A program made the translations under genes and the position numbers. A stretch of 64,000 bases of DNA from Constrictibacter sp. MBR-5 (GTDB taxonomy: Bacteria; Pseudomonadota; Alphaproteobacteria; JAJUGE01): positions 62,001 to 126,000 of the forward strand of contig NZ_JBEPTK010000005.1 of NCBI RefSeq assembly GCF_040549485.1. Reading direction: 5' to 3'. The notes beneath the pieces were generated by a model. The model was not told where the DNA came from. It searched no databases and saw only the letters and a program-made list of their open reading frames with translations. Position 1 is the stretch's first letter; every line of letters starts with the position of its first letter. Positions 9,299-21,551 of this stretch are shown here, piece by piece.

Positions 9299-10659
9299 GC
9301 GGCGTCGGCCTTCGCGCAGACGGCGCGTCGCGCCTCCAGCACCTCCCACAGGCGGTGGAAGGGGCGGCGGTCGGTGATCAGGCGCAGGTTGGCGGTGAAG
9401 TGGCCCTGCGGGCCGTGGAACAGGTTTTCCTCGGGCGCGCCCCAGCGGTGCAGCAGGGCGGTGGCGTCGTCATAGTGGGTGAGCCTATCCGCCTCGCCGA
9501 GGACGGCGACGATCCGCTCGCCCGGCACGGCGCACGGCATTTCGGGTGCGACCAGCGACAGCCAGTCGCGTAGCCGCGCCTCGTCCCAGCCGGCAGCGGC
9601 GAGGGCGCGGTCGAAGCCGAGGCGCGTGGTCAGCGATCCCTCCAGCGCCACCCGCGGCAGGTCGCCGGCCGGCGTCACCAGGAAGAGGCCGTCGGGCACG
9701 TTCTCCGCCGGCCAGGAGGAGGCGGCCGCCGCGGCGGTCTCGGCGACCAGGGCGCCCAGGCTGACGCCGCCCAGCGCGACCGGGCCGCCGAAGATCTCGC
9801 GCGTCTTGGCGATCCAGAGGCCGGCCTCGATCGGCGCGGCATGGAAGAAGTCGAGCAGGCTGAGCGGCGCGCGGCCGAGCACCGGCTCGCCGCCGAACCA
9901 GCCGTCGGGACGGCGGCGACCGTGCCAGGGCGCTTCGAAGCGGACGACGCGGAAGCCGGAGGCGACCAGCAGCGCCAGGCAGTCGCGCGGGTCGGCGCGC
10001 AACTCCGATTCGATGAACAGGCCGTCGCAGTAGACGATCGTCGGGCGGATGCCCGGCTTCGCCGGCTCGTAGACGTGCGCCCAGATCTCGTCGCCGAGCA
10101 CCGGCGAGGTCGTGCGCATCCAGCGTTCGGTGCGGCCGTTGCGGGTGATCGCGGCGGAAACCTCGATCTGCGGGCGCGGCTGGGGCAGGACGAAGGCGCC
10201 GGCCGGGTCGGCGCGGCGGCCGGCGTGCCGGGCTTCGACGTTCTCGACCGACGCGATCTCCCAGCGGATGGCCGGGTAGCGGTTGAGCAGGGGCACCGTC
10301 GTCAGTGCCGAATGGCCGCGGATCAGGCTGAACGCTGCCCGGTCCCATAGCGTCGCGGCGTTCACGATGTCGCCCCCGGCGCCGCCCGCGAAGAGGGCGC
10401 CACGGAACGTGTCGGTGGCGGCGCGATAGTCCCTCAGGCGGCGATGGAGGAGGGGCAGGCCGCGGGTGAGGGAGCCCGGAACCTTCTCGAGCCCGAGCGT
10501 CGCGGCGGCATGCGCTGCATCGGGGGCGGCGAGGGCGGCCGCCCAGGCACGCGAGAGGGGGAAGAAGAACCGGCAGAGGCCTGCAGTGACGGCATCGTCG
10601 AGGCCGGGGCGCCAGAGCACCCGTTCCGCAAAGCGGCTGGCGAAGGTCGAGGCCATCAT
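9295..10659 (-). CDS. Alpha/beta-hydrolase family protein of unknown substrate
   Basis: About 454 residues. The C-terminal two thirds look like an alpha/beta hydrolase: [12 protein letters not shown], the nucleophile elbow GGVSLGA, a late Asp in [14 protein letters not shown], and a late His in GPQGHFTAN that could complete the triad. The N-terminal 150 residues are not recognisable. The ATG pair at 10659/10656 is preferred because AGGGGAG lies 13 bases upstream. A longer reading from 10725 lacks a ribosome-binding site and adds a low-complexity leader. It lies just downstream of the EamA gene on the same strand, probably in one operon. The substrate cannot be inferred. Confidence 0.8.
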   Translation of the reverse strand: MMASTFASRFAERVLWRPGLDDAVTAGLCRFFFPLSRAWAAALAAPDAAHAAATLGLEKVPGSLTRGLPLLHRRLRDYRAATDTFRGALFAGGAGGDIVNAATLWDRAAFSLIRGHSALTTVPLLNRYPAIRWEIASVENVEARHAGRRADPAGAFVLPQPRPQIEVSAAITRNGRTERWMRTTSPVLGDEIWAHVYEPAKPGIRPTIVYCDGLFIESELRADPRDCLALLVASGFRVVRFEAPWHGRRRPDGWFGGEPVLGRAPLSLLDFFHAAPIEAGLWIAKTREIFGGPVALGGVSLGALVAETAAAAASSWPAENVPDGLFLVTPAGDLPRVALEGSLTTRLGFDRALAAAGWDEARLRDWLSLVAPEMPCAVPGERIVAVLGEADRLTHYDDATALLHRWGAPEENLFHGPQGHFTANLRLITDRRPFHRLWEVLEARRAVCAKADAA

Positions 10660-10731
10660 CGTCGGTCGTCGGCTCCCCTGAAAGTGTGTCGGATTCATGT
10701 AGGGGGAGGGGAGCCGCGAGCCCACACGAAT

Positions 10732-11637
10732 CTATGCCGATTCGGGCTGCGCCGCGGCGGCACGCAGGCGGTGCTCGCGCCAGACGATGAAGACGCCGCT
10801 GGCGATGATCACGCAGGCGCCCACCACCGTCCACAGGTCGGGAATCTCGCCGAAGACGAAGAAGCCGAGCAGGGTCGCCCAGATCAGGCTGGTGTAGGCG
10901 AACGGGGCCAGCAGCGAGGCCGGAGCGAGGGTGAAAGCCTTGATCAGCAGGGTGTGGCCGATGCCGCCCAGCAGGCCGAGCCAGGCGAAGGCGAGCCACT
11001 GTTCCAGGGTGAGCGGTTGCCAGAAGAAGGGGACGGCGGCACTGCTCACCAGGAGGCCGCCGAGGCCCGTGTAGAAGAGGGTCGCCATCGGGTCGTCGGT
11101 CTGGCTGAGGACGCGCGTCGCGATCTGGTAGACGGCGTAGAGGACGGCGGTGACCAGCGGCAGCGCCACGGCCCAGTGCATCTCGCCCACGCCCGGCCGC
11201 ACGACGATCGCGACGCCGACCAGCCCGACCACGACCGCCGACCAGCGATAGGGGCCGACGCGCTCGCCCAGCAGCGGCACCGACAGGGCGGTGAGGATCA
11301 GCGGCGAGGCGAAGCCGATGGTGATCGCCTGGGCCAGCGGCAGGTAGACGAGCGCCAGCCAGAAGGAGGCGGTCGAGCCCACGAGCAGGGTCGAGCGTGC
11401 CAGCTGGAGGCCCAGCCGGCGCGTCTGCGTCAGGCGCTTGAAGCCGGTCCGCCCGAAGACGAAGGCGGCGAGGAACAGGAAGTGGAACAGGTAGCGGCCC
11501 CAGACGACCTGGACGATCGGCGTGTCCTGGCCGAGCAGTTTCGCCGAGGCGTCGATGGTCGCGAAGATCGCGCTCATCACGAGGCTGTAGACGATGCCCC
11601 GCTGCCATCCGGCGGGTGTGCTCTGGACGGCGATCAT
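10732..11637 (-). CDS. EamA/DMT-family inner-membrane exporter
   Basis: 301 residues with about ten hydrophobic segments arranged as two EamA repeats (e.g. VVWGRYLFHFLFLAAFVFG and TLLVGSTASFWLALVYLPLAQAITIGFASPLILTALSV in the first, ALPLVTAVLYAVYQIATR in the second). Drug/metabolite transporters of this type export amino acids, sugars or other metabolites, but no residue tells the substrate. It is divergent from pyrB, with 135 bases between starts. Confidence 0.88.
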   Translation of the reverse strand: MIAVQSTPAGWQRGIVYSLVMSAIFATIDASAKLLGQDTPIVQVVWGRYLFHFLFLAAFVFGRTGFKRLTQTRRLGLQLARSTLLVGSTASFWLALVYLPLAQAITIGFASPLILTALSVPLLGERVGPYRWSAVVVGLVGVAIVVRPGVGEMHWAVALPLVTAVLYAVYQIATRVLSQTDDPMATLFYTGLGGLLVSSAAVPFFWQPLTLEQWLAFAWLGLLGGIGHTLLIKAFTLAPASLLAPFAYTSLIWATLLGFFVFGEIPDLWTVVGACVIIASGVFIVWREHRLRAAAAQPESA

Positions 11638-11772
11638 CGAGGCGGCCTCTGCGACGGAGCGGGCGGGACTCTATCGGCGGCGGCACGCTGTGGATAGGTG
11701 GCGGTGCGCGATCACCGACCCCCGGCGGCGGCATTGCAACGGGCGCCGGACCGCGCCTATAACGCGATCTTG

Positions 11773-12741
11773 ATGACAGCGCCCGCACAGACGCTCTTCC
11801 CGCACCGGCACCTGCTCGGCATCGAAGGGCTTTCCGCGGAGGAGATTTCCCTCCTCCTGGACCTTTCCGAAGACTATGTCGGGCTCAACCGGCAGTTCGA
11901 GAAGAAGCGGGCGGTCCTTCGCGGCCGCACGCTGATCAACGTTTTCTTCGAGAGTTCGACCCGCACCCGCACCTCGTTCGAGCTGGCCGGCAAGCGGCTC
12001 GGCGGCGACGTGATCAACATCTCGATCGAGTCGTCGGCGGTGAAGAAGGGCGAGACCCTGATCGACACCGCGATGACCCTGAACGCGATGCGGCCGGACG
12101 TGCTGGTCGTGCGCCACGCCGACAGCGGCGCCACCCACCTGCTGGCGCAGAAGGTCGGCTGTTCGGTGATCAATGCCGGCGACGGCAGCCACGAGCACCC
12201 GACCCAGGCGCTGCTCGACGCGCTGACAATCCGCCGGCGGCGCGGCCGCCTCGCCGGGCTGACGGTCGCGATCTGCGGCGACATCCTGCACAGCCGGGTG
12301 GCGCGCTCGAACATCCTGCTGCTCAACACGATGGGCGCGCGGGTGCGGCTGGTGGCGCCGCCGACCCTGCTGCCGTCGGCGATCGAGCGTATGGGTGTCG
12401 AGGTCTTCCACGACATGCGCGAAGGCCTGCGCGACGTCGACATCGTGATGATGCTGCGCCTGCAACTGGAGCGGATGCAGGGCAGCTTCGTGCCGTCGAT
12501 CCGCGAATATTTCCGCCTCTACGGCCTCGACCAGGAGAAGCTGAAGGTGGCACGGCCGGACGCGCTGATCATGCATCCGGGGCCGATGAACCGTGGCGTG
12601 GAGATCGACAGCCTGGTCGCCGACGACATCTCACGCAGCGTGATCCACGAACAGGTCGAGATGGGGGTGGCCGTGCGGATGGCGTGCCTCGACATCCTGA
12701 GCCGCGTCGGCGCCGACAACTACACGCCAGAGGGCGCGTGA
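11773..12741 (+). CDS. pyrB: Aspartate carbamoyltransferase catalytic subunit
   Basis: 322-residue ATCase catalytic chain, which makes N-carbamoyl-aspartate in pyrimidine synthesis. The carbamoyl-phosphate loop [26 protein letters not shown] and [12 protein letters not shown] are intact. The ATG at 11773 fits the family N-terminus ([18 protein letters not shown]); the reading frame extends 25 codons further upstream but that part is low-complexity. The stop overlaps the start of the dihydroorotase-like gene by one base (TGATG). This is the pyrBC' arrangement in which ATCase assembles with an inactive dihydroorotase homologue rather than with PyrI. Confidence 0.96.
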   Translation: MTAPAQTLFPHRHLLGIEGLSAEEISLLLDLSEDYVGLNRQFEKKRAVLRGRTLINVFFESSTRTRTSFELAGKRLGGDVINISIESSAVKKGETLIDTAMTLNAMRPDVLVVRHADSGATHLLAQKVGCSVINAGDGSHEHPTQALLDALTIRRRRGRLAGLTVAICGDILHSRVARSNILLLNTMGARVRLVAPPTLLPSAIERMGVEVFHDMREGLRDVDIVMMLRLQLERMQGSFVPSIREYFRLYGLDQEKLKVARPDALIMHPGPMNRGVEIDSLVADDISRSVIHEQVEMGVAVRMACLDILSRVGADNYTPEGA

Positions 12742-14057
12742 TGGGCGGTCAGAACCGCAACGAGGGGCGCCGCGTCGCCTATGTGAACGCACGGCTGCTC
12801 GACCCCGACTCGGGGCTCGACGCGCCGGGGGGACTGCTCGTCGAAGGCGAGCGGATCGCCGATGTCGGCGCGGGACTGTTCGCCGGCGGCGCGCCGGAGG
12901 GTGTGGAGACGGTCGACTGCGGCGGGCGCTGCCTGGCTCCGGGCCTCGTCGACATGCGCGTGCAGCTGCGCGAGCCCGGCGAGGAGCACAAGGAGACGGT
13001 CGAGAGCGGCAGCCGTGCGGCGGCCGCCGGCGGCATCACCGCCCTGGTCTGCCTGCCGAACACCGACCCGGTCATCGACGACGTCGCGGTGGTGGAGTTC
13101 ATCGCGCGGCGGGCGCGCGAGGTGAAGCTGGTCAAGATCTTCGCCTACGGCTCGGTGACGCGCGGCTGCCGCGGCGAGAACCTGACGGAGATGGGGCTGC
13201 TCCGGGAGGCGGGGGCGCTCGGCTTCACCGACGGGCTGCGTGCCGTCGCCGATTCGCGGGTGATGCGCCGTGCGCTCAGCTATGCGGGCGGCCTGGGGGC
13301 GCTCATCCTGCAGCATCCGGAAGACCCGGCGCTCGCCCGCGGCGGGGCGATGACCGAGGGCGAACTGGCGACGCGCCTGGGCATCCCGGCGATACCGGCG
13401 GCGGCCGAGGTGATGATGGTCGAGCGCGACCTGCGCCTCGTCGAACTGACGGGCGCGCGCTATCACGCCGCCCACCTGTCGACCCGCGCGGCGCTCGACG
13501 CGGTGCGCCGGGCGAAGAAGCGCGGCCTGAAGGTCACCTGCGATACGGCGCCCCCCTATTTCGCGCTGAACGAGACGGCAATCGGCGAGTACCGGACGTT
13601 CGGCCGGCTGTCGCCGCCGCTGCGCAGCGATGACGACCGCCGCGCCGTGGAGGAGGCGATCGTCGACGGCACGATCGACGCCATCGCCAGCGATCACGCA
13701 CCGCAGGACCAGGACGCCAAGCGCCTGCCGTTCACCCAGGCGGAGCCGGGCACGGTGGGGCTGGAGACGCTGCTGCCGGTGTCGCTGGAACTGCACCACC
13801 AGGGCCGGATGAGCCTGCTCGACGTCCTGGCGCGGCTGACCTGTCGGCCGGCGGACATCCTGGGCCTGCCGCTCGGGCGGCTGCGCAAGGGCGCGCCGGC
13901 TGACCTGGTGCTGTTCGACGTGGAGCGGCCGTGGCGGATCGACGCCGACGCGCTCCGCAGCAAGTCCAAGAACTCGATATTCGACCGCCGGCCGGTGCAG
14001 GGCAGCGTGCTGCGCACCGTCGTCGACGGCCGGCCCGTCTACGTCGCGGAGGCCTGA
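12741..14057 (+). CDS. pyrC': Dihydroorotase-like PyrC' (probably catalytically inactive ATCase partner)
   Basis: 438-residue amidohydrolase of the class I dihydroorotase family (APGLVD near residue 68, LREPGEEHKET, CLPNTDPVIDD, AIASDHAP). The zinc-binding HxH that follows the conserved Asp is replaced by Arg73-Val-Gln75 (DMRVQLREP), and the usual DHAPH reads DHAPQ. Without these metal ligands hydrolysis is unlikely. In Pseudomonas such PyrC' chains are structural partners needed for ATCase assembly; the one-base overlap with pyrB supports that role. A functional PyrC should be encoded elsewhere. The ATG at 12741 is used because of this coupling. Confidence 0.9.
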   Translation: MGGQNRNEGRRVAYVNARLLDPDSGLDAPGGLLVEGERIADVGAGLFAGGAPEGVETVDCGGRCLAPGLVDMRVQLREPGEEHKETVESGSRAAAAGGITALVCLPNTDPVIDDVAVVEFIARRAREVKLVKIFAYGSVTRGCRGENLTEMGLLREAGALGFTDGLRAVADSRVMRRALSYAGGLGALILQHPEDPALARGGAMTEGELATRLGIPAIPAAAEVMMVERDLRLVELTGARYHAAHLSTRAALDAVRRAKKRGLKVTCDTAPPYFALNETAIGEYRTFGRLSPPLRSDDDRRAVEEAIVDGTIDAIASDHAPQDQDAKRLPFTQAEPGTVGLETLLPVSLELHHQGRMSLLDVLARLTCRPADILGLPLGRLRKGAPADLVLFDVERPWRIDADALRSKSKNSIFDRRPVQGSVLRTVVDGRPVYVAEA

Positions 14058-14060
14058 GCC

Positions 14061-14699
14061 ATGCCCGAGGCCGGCACGGAACTCTGGGTGCTGCTGGCGG
14101 CGTTCGCCGGCGCCTACCTGCTGGGATCGATCCCGTTCGGACTGGTGCTGGCGACCCTGTCGGGCGCCGGCGACATCCGCAAGATCGGCTCCGGCAACAT
14201 CGGCGCCACCAACGTGCTGCGCACCGGACGCAAAGGCTTGGCGCTGGCGACGCTGCTGCTGGACGGCGGAAAGGGTGCCGTGGCGGTGCTGGTCGCGTCG
14301 CAGTTTGGCGCGGCCGCCGCCGGTATCGCGGCGCTGGGCGCCGTCGTGGGCCACGTCTTTCCGGTCTGGCTGAAGTTCAAGGGCGGCAAGGGCGTGGCGA
14401 CCGCCATCGGCGTGCATCTGGCGCTGGCATGGCCGGTCGGCCTGCTGATCTGCGCGACGTGGCTGATCGTCGCCGCGATCTTCCGCTATTCCTCGCTGGC
14501 GGCGCTCGTCGCCATCGTCCTGTCGCCGATCTACCTGCTCTGGCTGGAGGGCGGCCTGCACGCCGAGATCGCCGGCATCATCGCGATCCTGGTGGTCGTC
14601 TGCCACCGCGAGAACATCAAGCGCCTCGCCGCCGGGACGGAGACCAAGATCGGCGCGAAGGGAGGCAGCGGCGGCGACGCGCCCGGCGGCCCGCACTGA
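14061..14699 (+). CDS. plsY: Acyl-phosphate:glycerol-3-phosphate acyltransferase
   Basis: 212-residue integral membrane enzyme making lysophosphatidic acid from acyl-phosphate. PlsY motifs are visible: [40 protein letters not shown], and [21 protein letters not shown]. Several membrane helices alternate with these loops. It lies three bases after the dihydroorotase-like stop, in the pyrB operon. The charged, glycine-rich C-terminal tail is not conserved. Confidence 0.95.
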   Translation: MPEAGTELWVLLAAFAGAYLLGSIPFGLVLATLSGAGDIRKIGSGNIGATNVLRTGRKGLALATLLLDGGKGAVAVLVASQFGAAAAGIAALGAVVGHVFPVWLKFKGGKGVATAIGVHLALAWPVGLLICATWLIVAAIFRYSSLAALVAIVLSPIYLLWLEGGLHAEIAGIIAILVVVCHRENIKRLAAGTETKIGAKGGSGGDAPGGPH

Positions 14700-14752
14700 G
14701 GACGCAACGGATGGTCGCTTCCGGCCAGCGAAAATCCCGTTAGGATCGTGGG

Positions 14753-15904
14753 ATGGACGGCACGGGGGCGCAGCGGCTGGATGATGCGGAACGGCTCGAC
14801 CGGCTGCGGCTGGCGCGCGCCGATCAGGTCGGCCCCGTCACGTTCCATCGCCTGCTCGAACGCTATGGCAGCGCCGCGGCGGCGCTGTCGGCACTCCCCG
14901 GCCTCACCGGCAACGGGCGGCCGGCGCGCATCCCCGACCGGACGGACGCCGAGCGCGAATTGAAGGCGGTCGAGCGCCTCGGCGCGCGGTTGCTCGCCTT
15001 CGGTGACGCCGACTATCCGACGCCGCTCGCCGCCATCGCCGACCCGCCGCCCTTCCTGGCCGTCCTCGGCGACCCGGCACTGCTGCAACGGTCCTGCATC
15101 GCGATGGTCGGCGCGCGGAACGCCTCGGTGGCCGGGCAGCGCTTCGCCCAGCGCATGGCGGCCGACCTGGGCGGGCAGGGGTTCGTCGTCGTGTCGGGCC
15201 TGGCGCGCGGCATCGACGCCGCGGCGCATACCGGCGCGATGGATGCCGGTACGGTCGCGGTCGTGGCCGGCGGCGTCGACGTCGTCTTTCCGCCGGAGAA
15301 CCGCGCGCTCTACGAGGCGATCGCCGAACGCGGCGCCGTCGTCGCCGAACTGCCGCCGGGGACCGAGCCCAAGGCCCGGCATTTCCCGCGCCGCAACCGC
15401 ATCATCGCCGGCCTGTCCGCCGGGGTCGTCGTGGTGGAGGCGGCGCTGCGCTCGGGCTCGCTGCTGACCGCTCGCATGGCGTTCGACGAGAACCGCGAGG
15501 TCTTCGCCGTCCCGGGCTCGCCGCTCGACCCGCGGTGCCGCGGCAGCAACGACCTGCTGCGCCAGCGCGCGCACCTGACCGAGGGTGTGGACGACGTGAT
15601 GGAGGTGCTGCGGGGCCAGCTCGACCTGCGGCCGCCGAGCCGGCCGGCCACGCGCCGAACGCCTCTCCCGGCGGCTCCTCAGCGGCCGGTCCCGACGCCT
15701 GTGCAGACCGGTACAGGTGCCGAGGCGGGCGACCGGGACCCGGTCGGGCGGGTGGTCGAGGCTTTGGGTCCCACGCCGGTTACCGTTGACGAACTGGTGC
15801 GACGGTGCCAACTGTCCGCGGCGTCCGTGACCTCGGTGTTGCTGGAGTTGGAGCTTTCCGGCCGTGTCGAGCGGCATCCGGGTCAGCGCGTCTCGCTCCT
15901 TTGA
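14753..15904 (+). CDS. dprA: DNA-processing protein DprA (Smf)
   Basis: 383 residues. DprA loads RecA onto incoming single-stranded DNA in transformation. The central Rossmann-like domain carries AMVGARNASVAGQRFAQ, VVSGLARGIDAAAH and VAGGVDVVFPPEN, then HFPRRNRIIAGLSAGVVVVEA and GSLLTARMAFDENREVFAVPGSP. A proline-rich linker precedes a C-terminal winged-helix (VGRVVEALGPTPVTVDELVRRCQLS). It follows plsY on the same strand, 53 bases on, and precedes topA, a common dprA-topA order. Confidence 0.94.
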   Translation: MDGTGAQRLDDAERLDRLRLARADQVGPVTFHRLLERYGSAAAALSALPGLTGNGRPARIPDRTDAERELKAVERLGARLLAFGDADYPTPLAAIADPPPFLAVLGDPALLQRSCIAMVGARNASVAGQRFAQRMAADLGGQGFVVVSGLARGIDAAAHTGAMDAGTVAVVAGGVDVVFPPENRALYEAIAERGAVVAELPPGTEPKARHFPRRNRIIAGLSAGVVVVEAALRSGSLLTARMAFDENREVFAVPGSPLDPRCRGSNDLLRQRAHLTEGVDDVMEVLRGQLDLRPPSRPATRRTPLPAAPQRPVPTPVQTGTGAEAGDRDPVGRVVEALGPTPVTVDELVRRCQLSAASVTSVLLELELSGRVERHPGQRVSLL

Positions 15905-15985
15905 TGGCGGACCTCCGATGACGGAATGGGCGGTAGGCCCTCTATCGAACGGCTCTGAACACGGACCGACAGGAAGTATCGCAGC

Positions 15986-18739
<2,754 letters not shown>

Positions 18740-18740
18740 G

Positions 18741-21032
18741 GTGGCGCGCCGCATCGGCAAAGCGGGCAAGCGGCCTGCCGGACGGCCGCACGGTACGCCG
18801 CGCCCCGGCAAGACGCGGTTCGACCAGGCGAAGGTCGTTCCGACGCGATCGGAGATCCTGCAGTTCGTCGAGGACAGCGGGCGGCCCGTCGACAAGCGCG
18901 AGGTCGCGAAGGCCTTCGGCATAACGGGCGCGGCGCGGCGCGACCTGAGCGCGACGTTGCGCGAACTCCAAGAAGAAGGCGCCGTGGTGCGCGGGCGAGG
19001 TCGCAAGATGGCGGAGCCGGGTGCGGCACCGGAAGTGGCCGTGGTCGACATCGTCGGCACGGACGCCGACGGCGAGATCATCGGCAGGCTGGCAGCCTGG
19101 CGCGGCGAGGCGGAGGCGCCGCGGATCTTCATGGCGCCGGAACGGCCGGGAACGCCGACCCTGGCACCCGGCGTGAAGGTGCTGGCGCGGCTGCGTCGCA
19201 TGTCGGCGAACACCTACGAAGGCCATCCGATCCGGGTCCTGACCGAGGCGCCGACGCGCCTGCTGGGCGTGTTCGAGCGCGACGAACATGGGAACGGGTG
19301 GGTCCGGGCAACCGAACGGCGCGAGCGCAATCCGTTCGCCGTGGCGCCGGGTTCGGAGAGCGATGCCGTGGTCGGCGACCTCGTCATGGCGGAGCTGCGC
19401 GCCGGCCGGCATCTGGGCGAGCGGCACGTCCGCATCGTCGAGCGCATCGGGGCGAGCGGCGACCCGAGCACGATCAGCCTCATCTCGGTCCATACCCACG
19501 GCATTCCGCACGAATTTCCGGACGAGGCGGTGGCCCAGGCCGAGGCGGCGACCGAGCCGACGCTGGCCGGGCGGGTCGACCTTCGCGACATTCCCCTGGT
19601 CACGATCGACGGCCCCGACGCCCGCGACTTCGACGATGCCGTCTGGGCGGAGGCCGACACGGCGCCCGGCAATCCGGGGGGCTGGCACGTCATCGTCGCG
19701 ATCGCCGACGTCAGCTGGTACGTCCGGCCGGGCGACGCCCTGGACCAGGCGGCCTACGAGCGCGGCAACTCGGTCTATTTCCCGGACCGCGTGGTGCCGA
19801 TGCTGCCGGAGGCGCTGTCGAACGGCCTCTGCTCGCTGCGCCCGAACGAGAACCGCGGCTGCCTCGCGGTGCACATGTGGCTCGATTCCGAGGGCGAACT
19901 CGTCCGCCATCGCTTCGAGCGCGGGCTGATGCGCTCCGCGGCGCGGCTGACCTACGAGGCCGTCCAGACGGCGCGCGACGGGGCGCCGAACGACCAGACG
20001 GGTCCGCTGCTCGATCCGGTCATCAAGCCGCTCTACGGCGCTTTCGATGCGCTGCTGACGGCGCGGCGCAAGCGCGGCACGCTGGAGATCGACCTGCCGG
20101 AACGGCAGGTGCTGATGGGCGCCGACGGCCGGATCAAGGCGATCATCCCGCGCGCCCGCCTCGACAGCCACCGGCTGATCGAGGAGTTCATGGTGGCCGC
20201 GAACGTCGCCGCGGCGGAAGCGCTGGAGCGGGCGGGCTGGCCCTGCATGTACCGCATCCACGACAAGCCGGACGAGGCCAAGGTCGAATCGCTGATCGAC
20301 TATCTCGCCGACCTCGACATCCCGCTGTCGGCGGGCCAGCTGAACCGCCCGAAGCAGTTCACCCAGTTGCTCGGCCGCGTCGCCGACGGCCCGTTCGCGC
20401 CGATCGTCAACGAACTGGTGCTGCGGGCGCAGGCACAGGCCGTCTACAGCCCCGAGAATATCGGGCATTTCGGCCTGGGCCTGAAGCGCTATGCCCACTT
20501 CACCTCACCGATCCGGCGGTACTCGGACCTGCTCGTCCATCGCGCGCTCGTGTCGGGGCTGAAGCTGGGCGAGGGCGGACTGCCCGCGGATGCCGACGCC
20601 ACCTTCCCGGCGGCGGGCGAGCACATCTCGATGACCGAGCGGCGGGCGGCGGCGGCCGAGCGCGAGGCGATCGAGCGCTATACCGCGGCCTTCCTGGCGG
20701 GACGGGTCGGCGAGACCTTCCCGGGGCGCGTCACCGGCGTGACGCGCTTCGGCCTGTTCGTCCGCCTGCAGGATGTCGGAGCCGACGGGCTGGTGCCCGT
20801 GTCGACGCTTCCGGCCGACTTCTACGACCACGACGAAAAGCGGCACGAACTGGTCGGGCGGCGCAGCGGCAAGGCGTTCCGCCTGGGGATGTCGCTGGAC
20901 GTGCGGCTGGCGGCGGCCGATCCGGTCACCGGCGGTCTCCTGCTGCACGTCATGGGCGGCGGCGAGCGCGAGAAGCGCCCGCTCAAGGGACGGCGCGGGC
21001 CGTTCGGACGCCCACCGCGAAGCCGGGGCTGA
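18741..21032 (+). CDS. rnr: Ribonuclease R
   Basis: 763-residue 3'-to-5' exoribonuclease. An N-terminal winged-helix (PTRSEILQFVEDSGRPVDKREVAKAFGI) is followed by cold-shock-like domains, then the RNB catalytic domain with IDGPDARDFDDAVWAE, whose aspartates bind Mg2+. A C-terminal S1 domain (FPGRVTGVTRFGLFVRLQDV) completes it. The GTG start lies one base after the topA stop, so expression is coupled to topA. RNase R degrades structured RNA and acts in rRNA quality control. Confidence 0.95.
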   Translation: MARRIGKAGKRPAGRPHGTPRPGKTRFDQAKVVPTRSEILQFVEDSGRPVDKREVAKAFGITGAARRDLSATLRELQEEGAVVRGRGRKMAEPGAAPEVAVVDIVGTDADGEIIGRLAAWRGEAEAPRIFMAPERPGTPTLAPGVKVLARLRRMSANTYEGHPIRVLTEAPTRLLGVFERDEHGNGWVRATERRERNPFAVAPGSESDAVVGDLVMAELRAGRHLGERHVRIVERIGASGDPSTISLISVHTHGIPHEFPDEAVAQAEAATEPTLAGRVDLRDIPLVTIDGPDARDFDDAVWAEADTAPGNPGGWHVIVAIADVSWYVRPGDALDQAAYERGNSVYFPDRVVPMLPEALSNGLCSLRPNENRGCLAVHMWLDSEGELVRHRFERGLMRSAARLTYEAVQTARDGAPNDQTGPLLDPVIKPLYGAFDALLTARRKRGTLEIDLPERQVLMGADGRIKAIIPRARLDSHRLIEEFMVAANVAAAEALERAGWPCMYRIHDKPDEAKVESLIDYLADLDIPLSAGQLNRPKQFTQLLGRVADGPFAPIVNELVLRAQAQAVYSPENIGHFGLGLKRYAHFTSPIRRYSDLLVHRALVSGLKLGEGGLPADADATFPAAGEHISMTERRAAAAEREAIERYTAAFLAGRVGETFPGRVTGVTRFGLFVRLQDVGADGLVPVSTLPADFYDHDEKRHELVGRRSGKAFRLGMSLDVRLAAADPVTGGLLLHVMGGGEREKRPLKGRRGPFGRPPRSRG

Positions 21033-21041
21033 TCCGCCGCG

Positions 21042-21473
21042 TCAGCCGGAGCGCTGCGGCAGGTTCTCCGCCGGGGGCAGCGGCAGCCGCTCCACGGGAT
21101 CCTCCATCGGCATCGGCGTATACATGGGTTCCGCCTGGGGCGCCGGCGCCATCGACTGCGCCGCGCAGCGGCCGCGATACGTCACCCGGTAGATGTCGCC
21201 GTTGAAGAACCGCCCGTCGGTCAGCGACTCCTCGCGCTCGGCGACCTCGTAGCCTTCGGTGCAGATCCCGGCCGCGTTCAGGCGGCCGCGCAGGTCCTGC
21301 AGCCGCCATGCCTCGCCTTCCGGACGGCGAACCGGATAGAGGTCGTAGTCCTCGGCGACGAAGACGAAGCCGGCATCCGTCTCCGATCCATCGACGCGCA
21401 GGGAGGACTGGGGGGTCGTGCATCCGGCCGTGACGGCGCATGCCAACGCTAGCGGAATCAGGCGGAGATGCAT
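21042..21473 (-). CDS. Small lipoprotein of unknown function
   Basis: About 143 residues. The start at 21473 gives a compact signal peptide, MHLRLIPLALACAVTAGC, with lipobox AVTAGC, so the mature protein should be lipid-anchored. The rest (VFVAEDYDLYPVRR, a short Cys-containing middle, VTYRGRC) has two cysteines that could pair. The C-terminus is Pro/Met-rich (AEPMYTPMPMEDP). No family is recognised. It is convergent with rnr. A longer reading from 21509 would place 12 charged residues before the signal peptide and is less likely. Confidence 0.7.
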   Translation of the reverse strand: MHLRLIPLALACAVTAGCTTPQSSLRVDGSETDAGFVFVAEDYDLYPVRRPEGEAWRLQDLRGRLNAAGICTEGYEVAEREESLTDGRFFNGDIYRVTYRGRCAAQSMAPAPQAEPMYTPMPMEDPVERLPLPPAENLPQRSG

Positions 21474-21551
21474 TGTGCGCGGAGGCCTCGTTTCGGCGTC
21501 GTGGGACAACTTTACTATGGGGCAGCCGGCAAGGCGAGTGATGGCGGCCGC

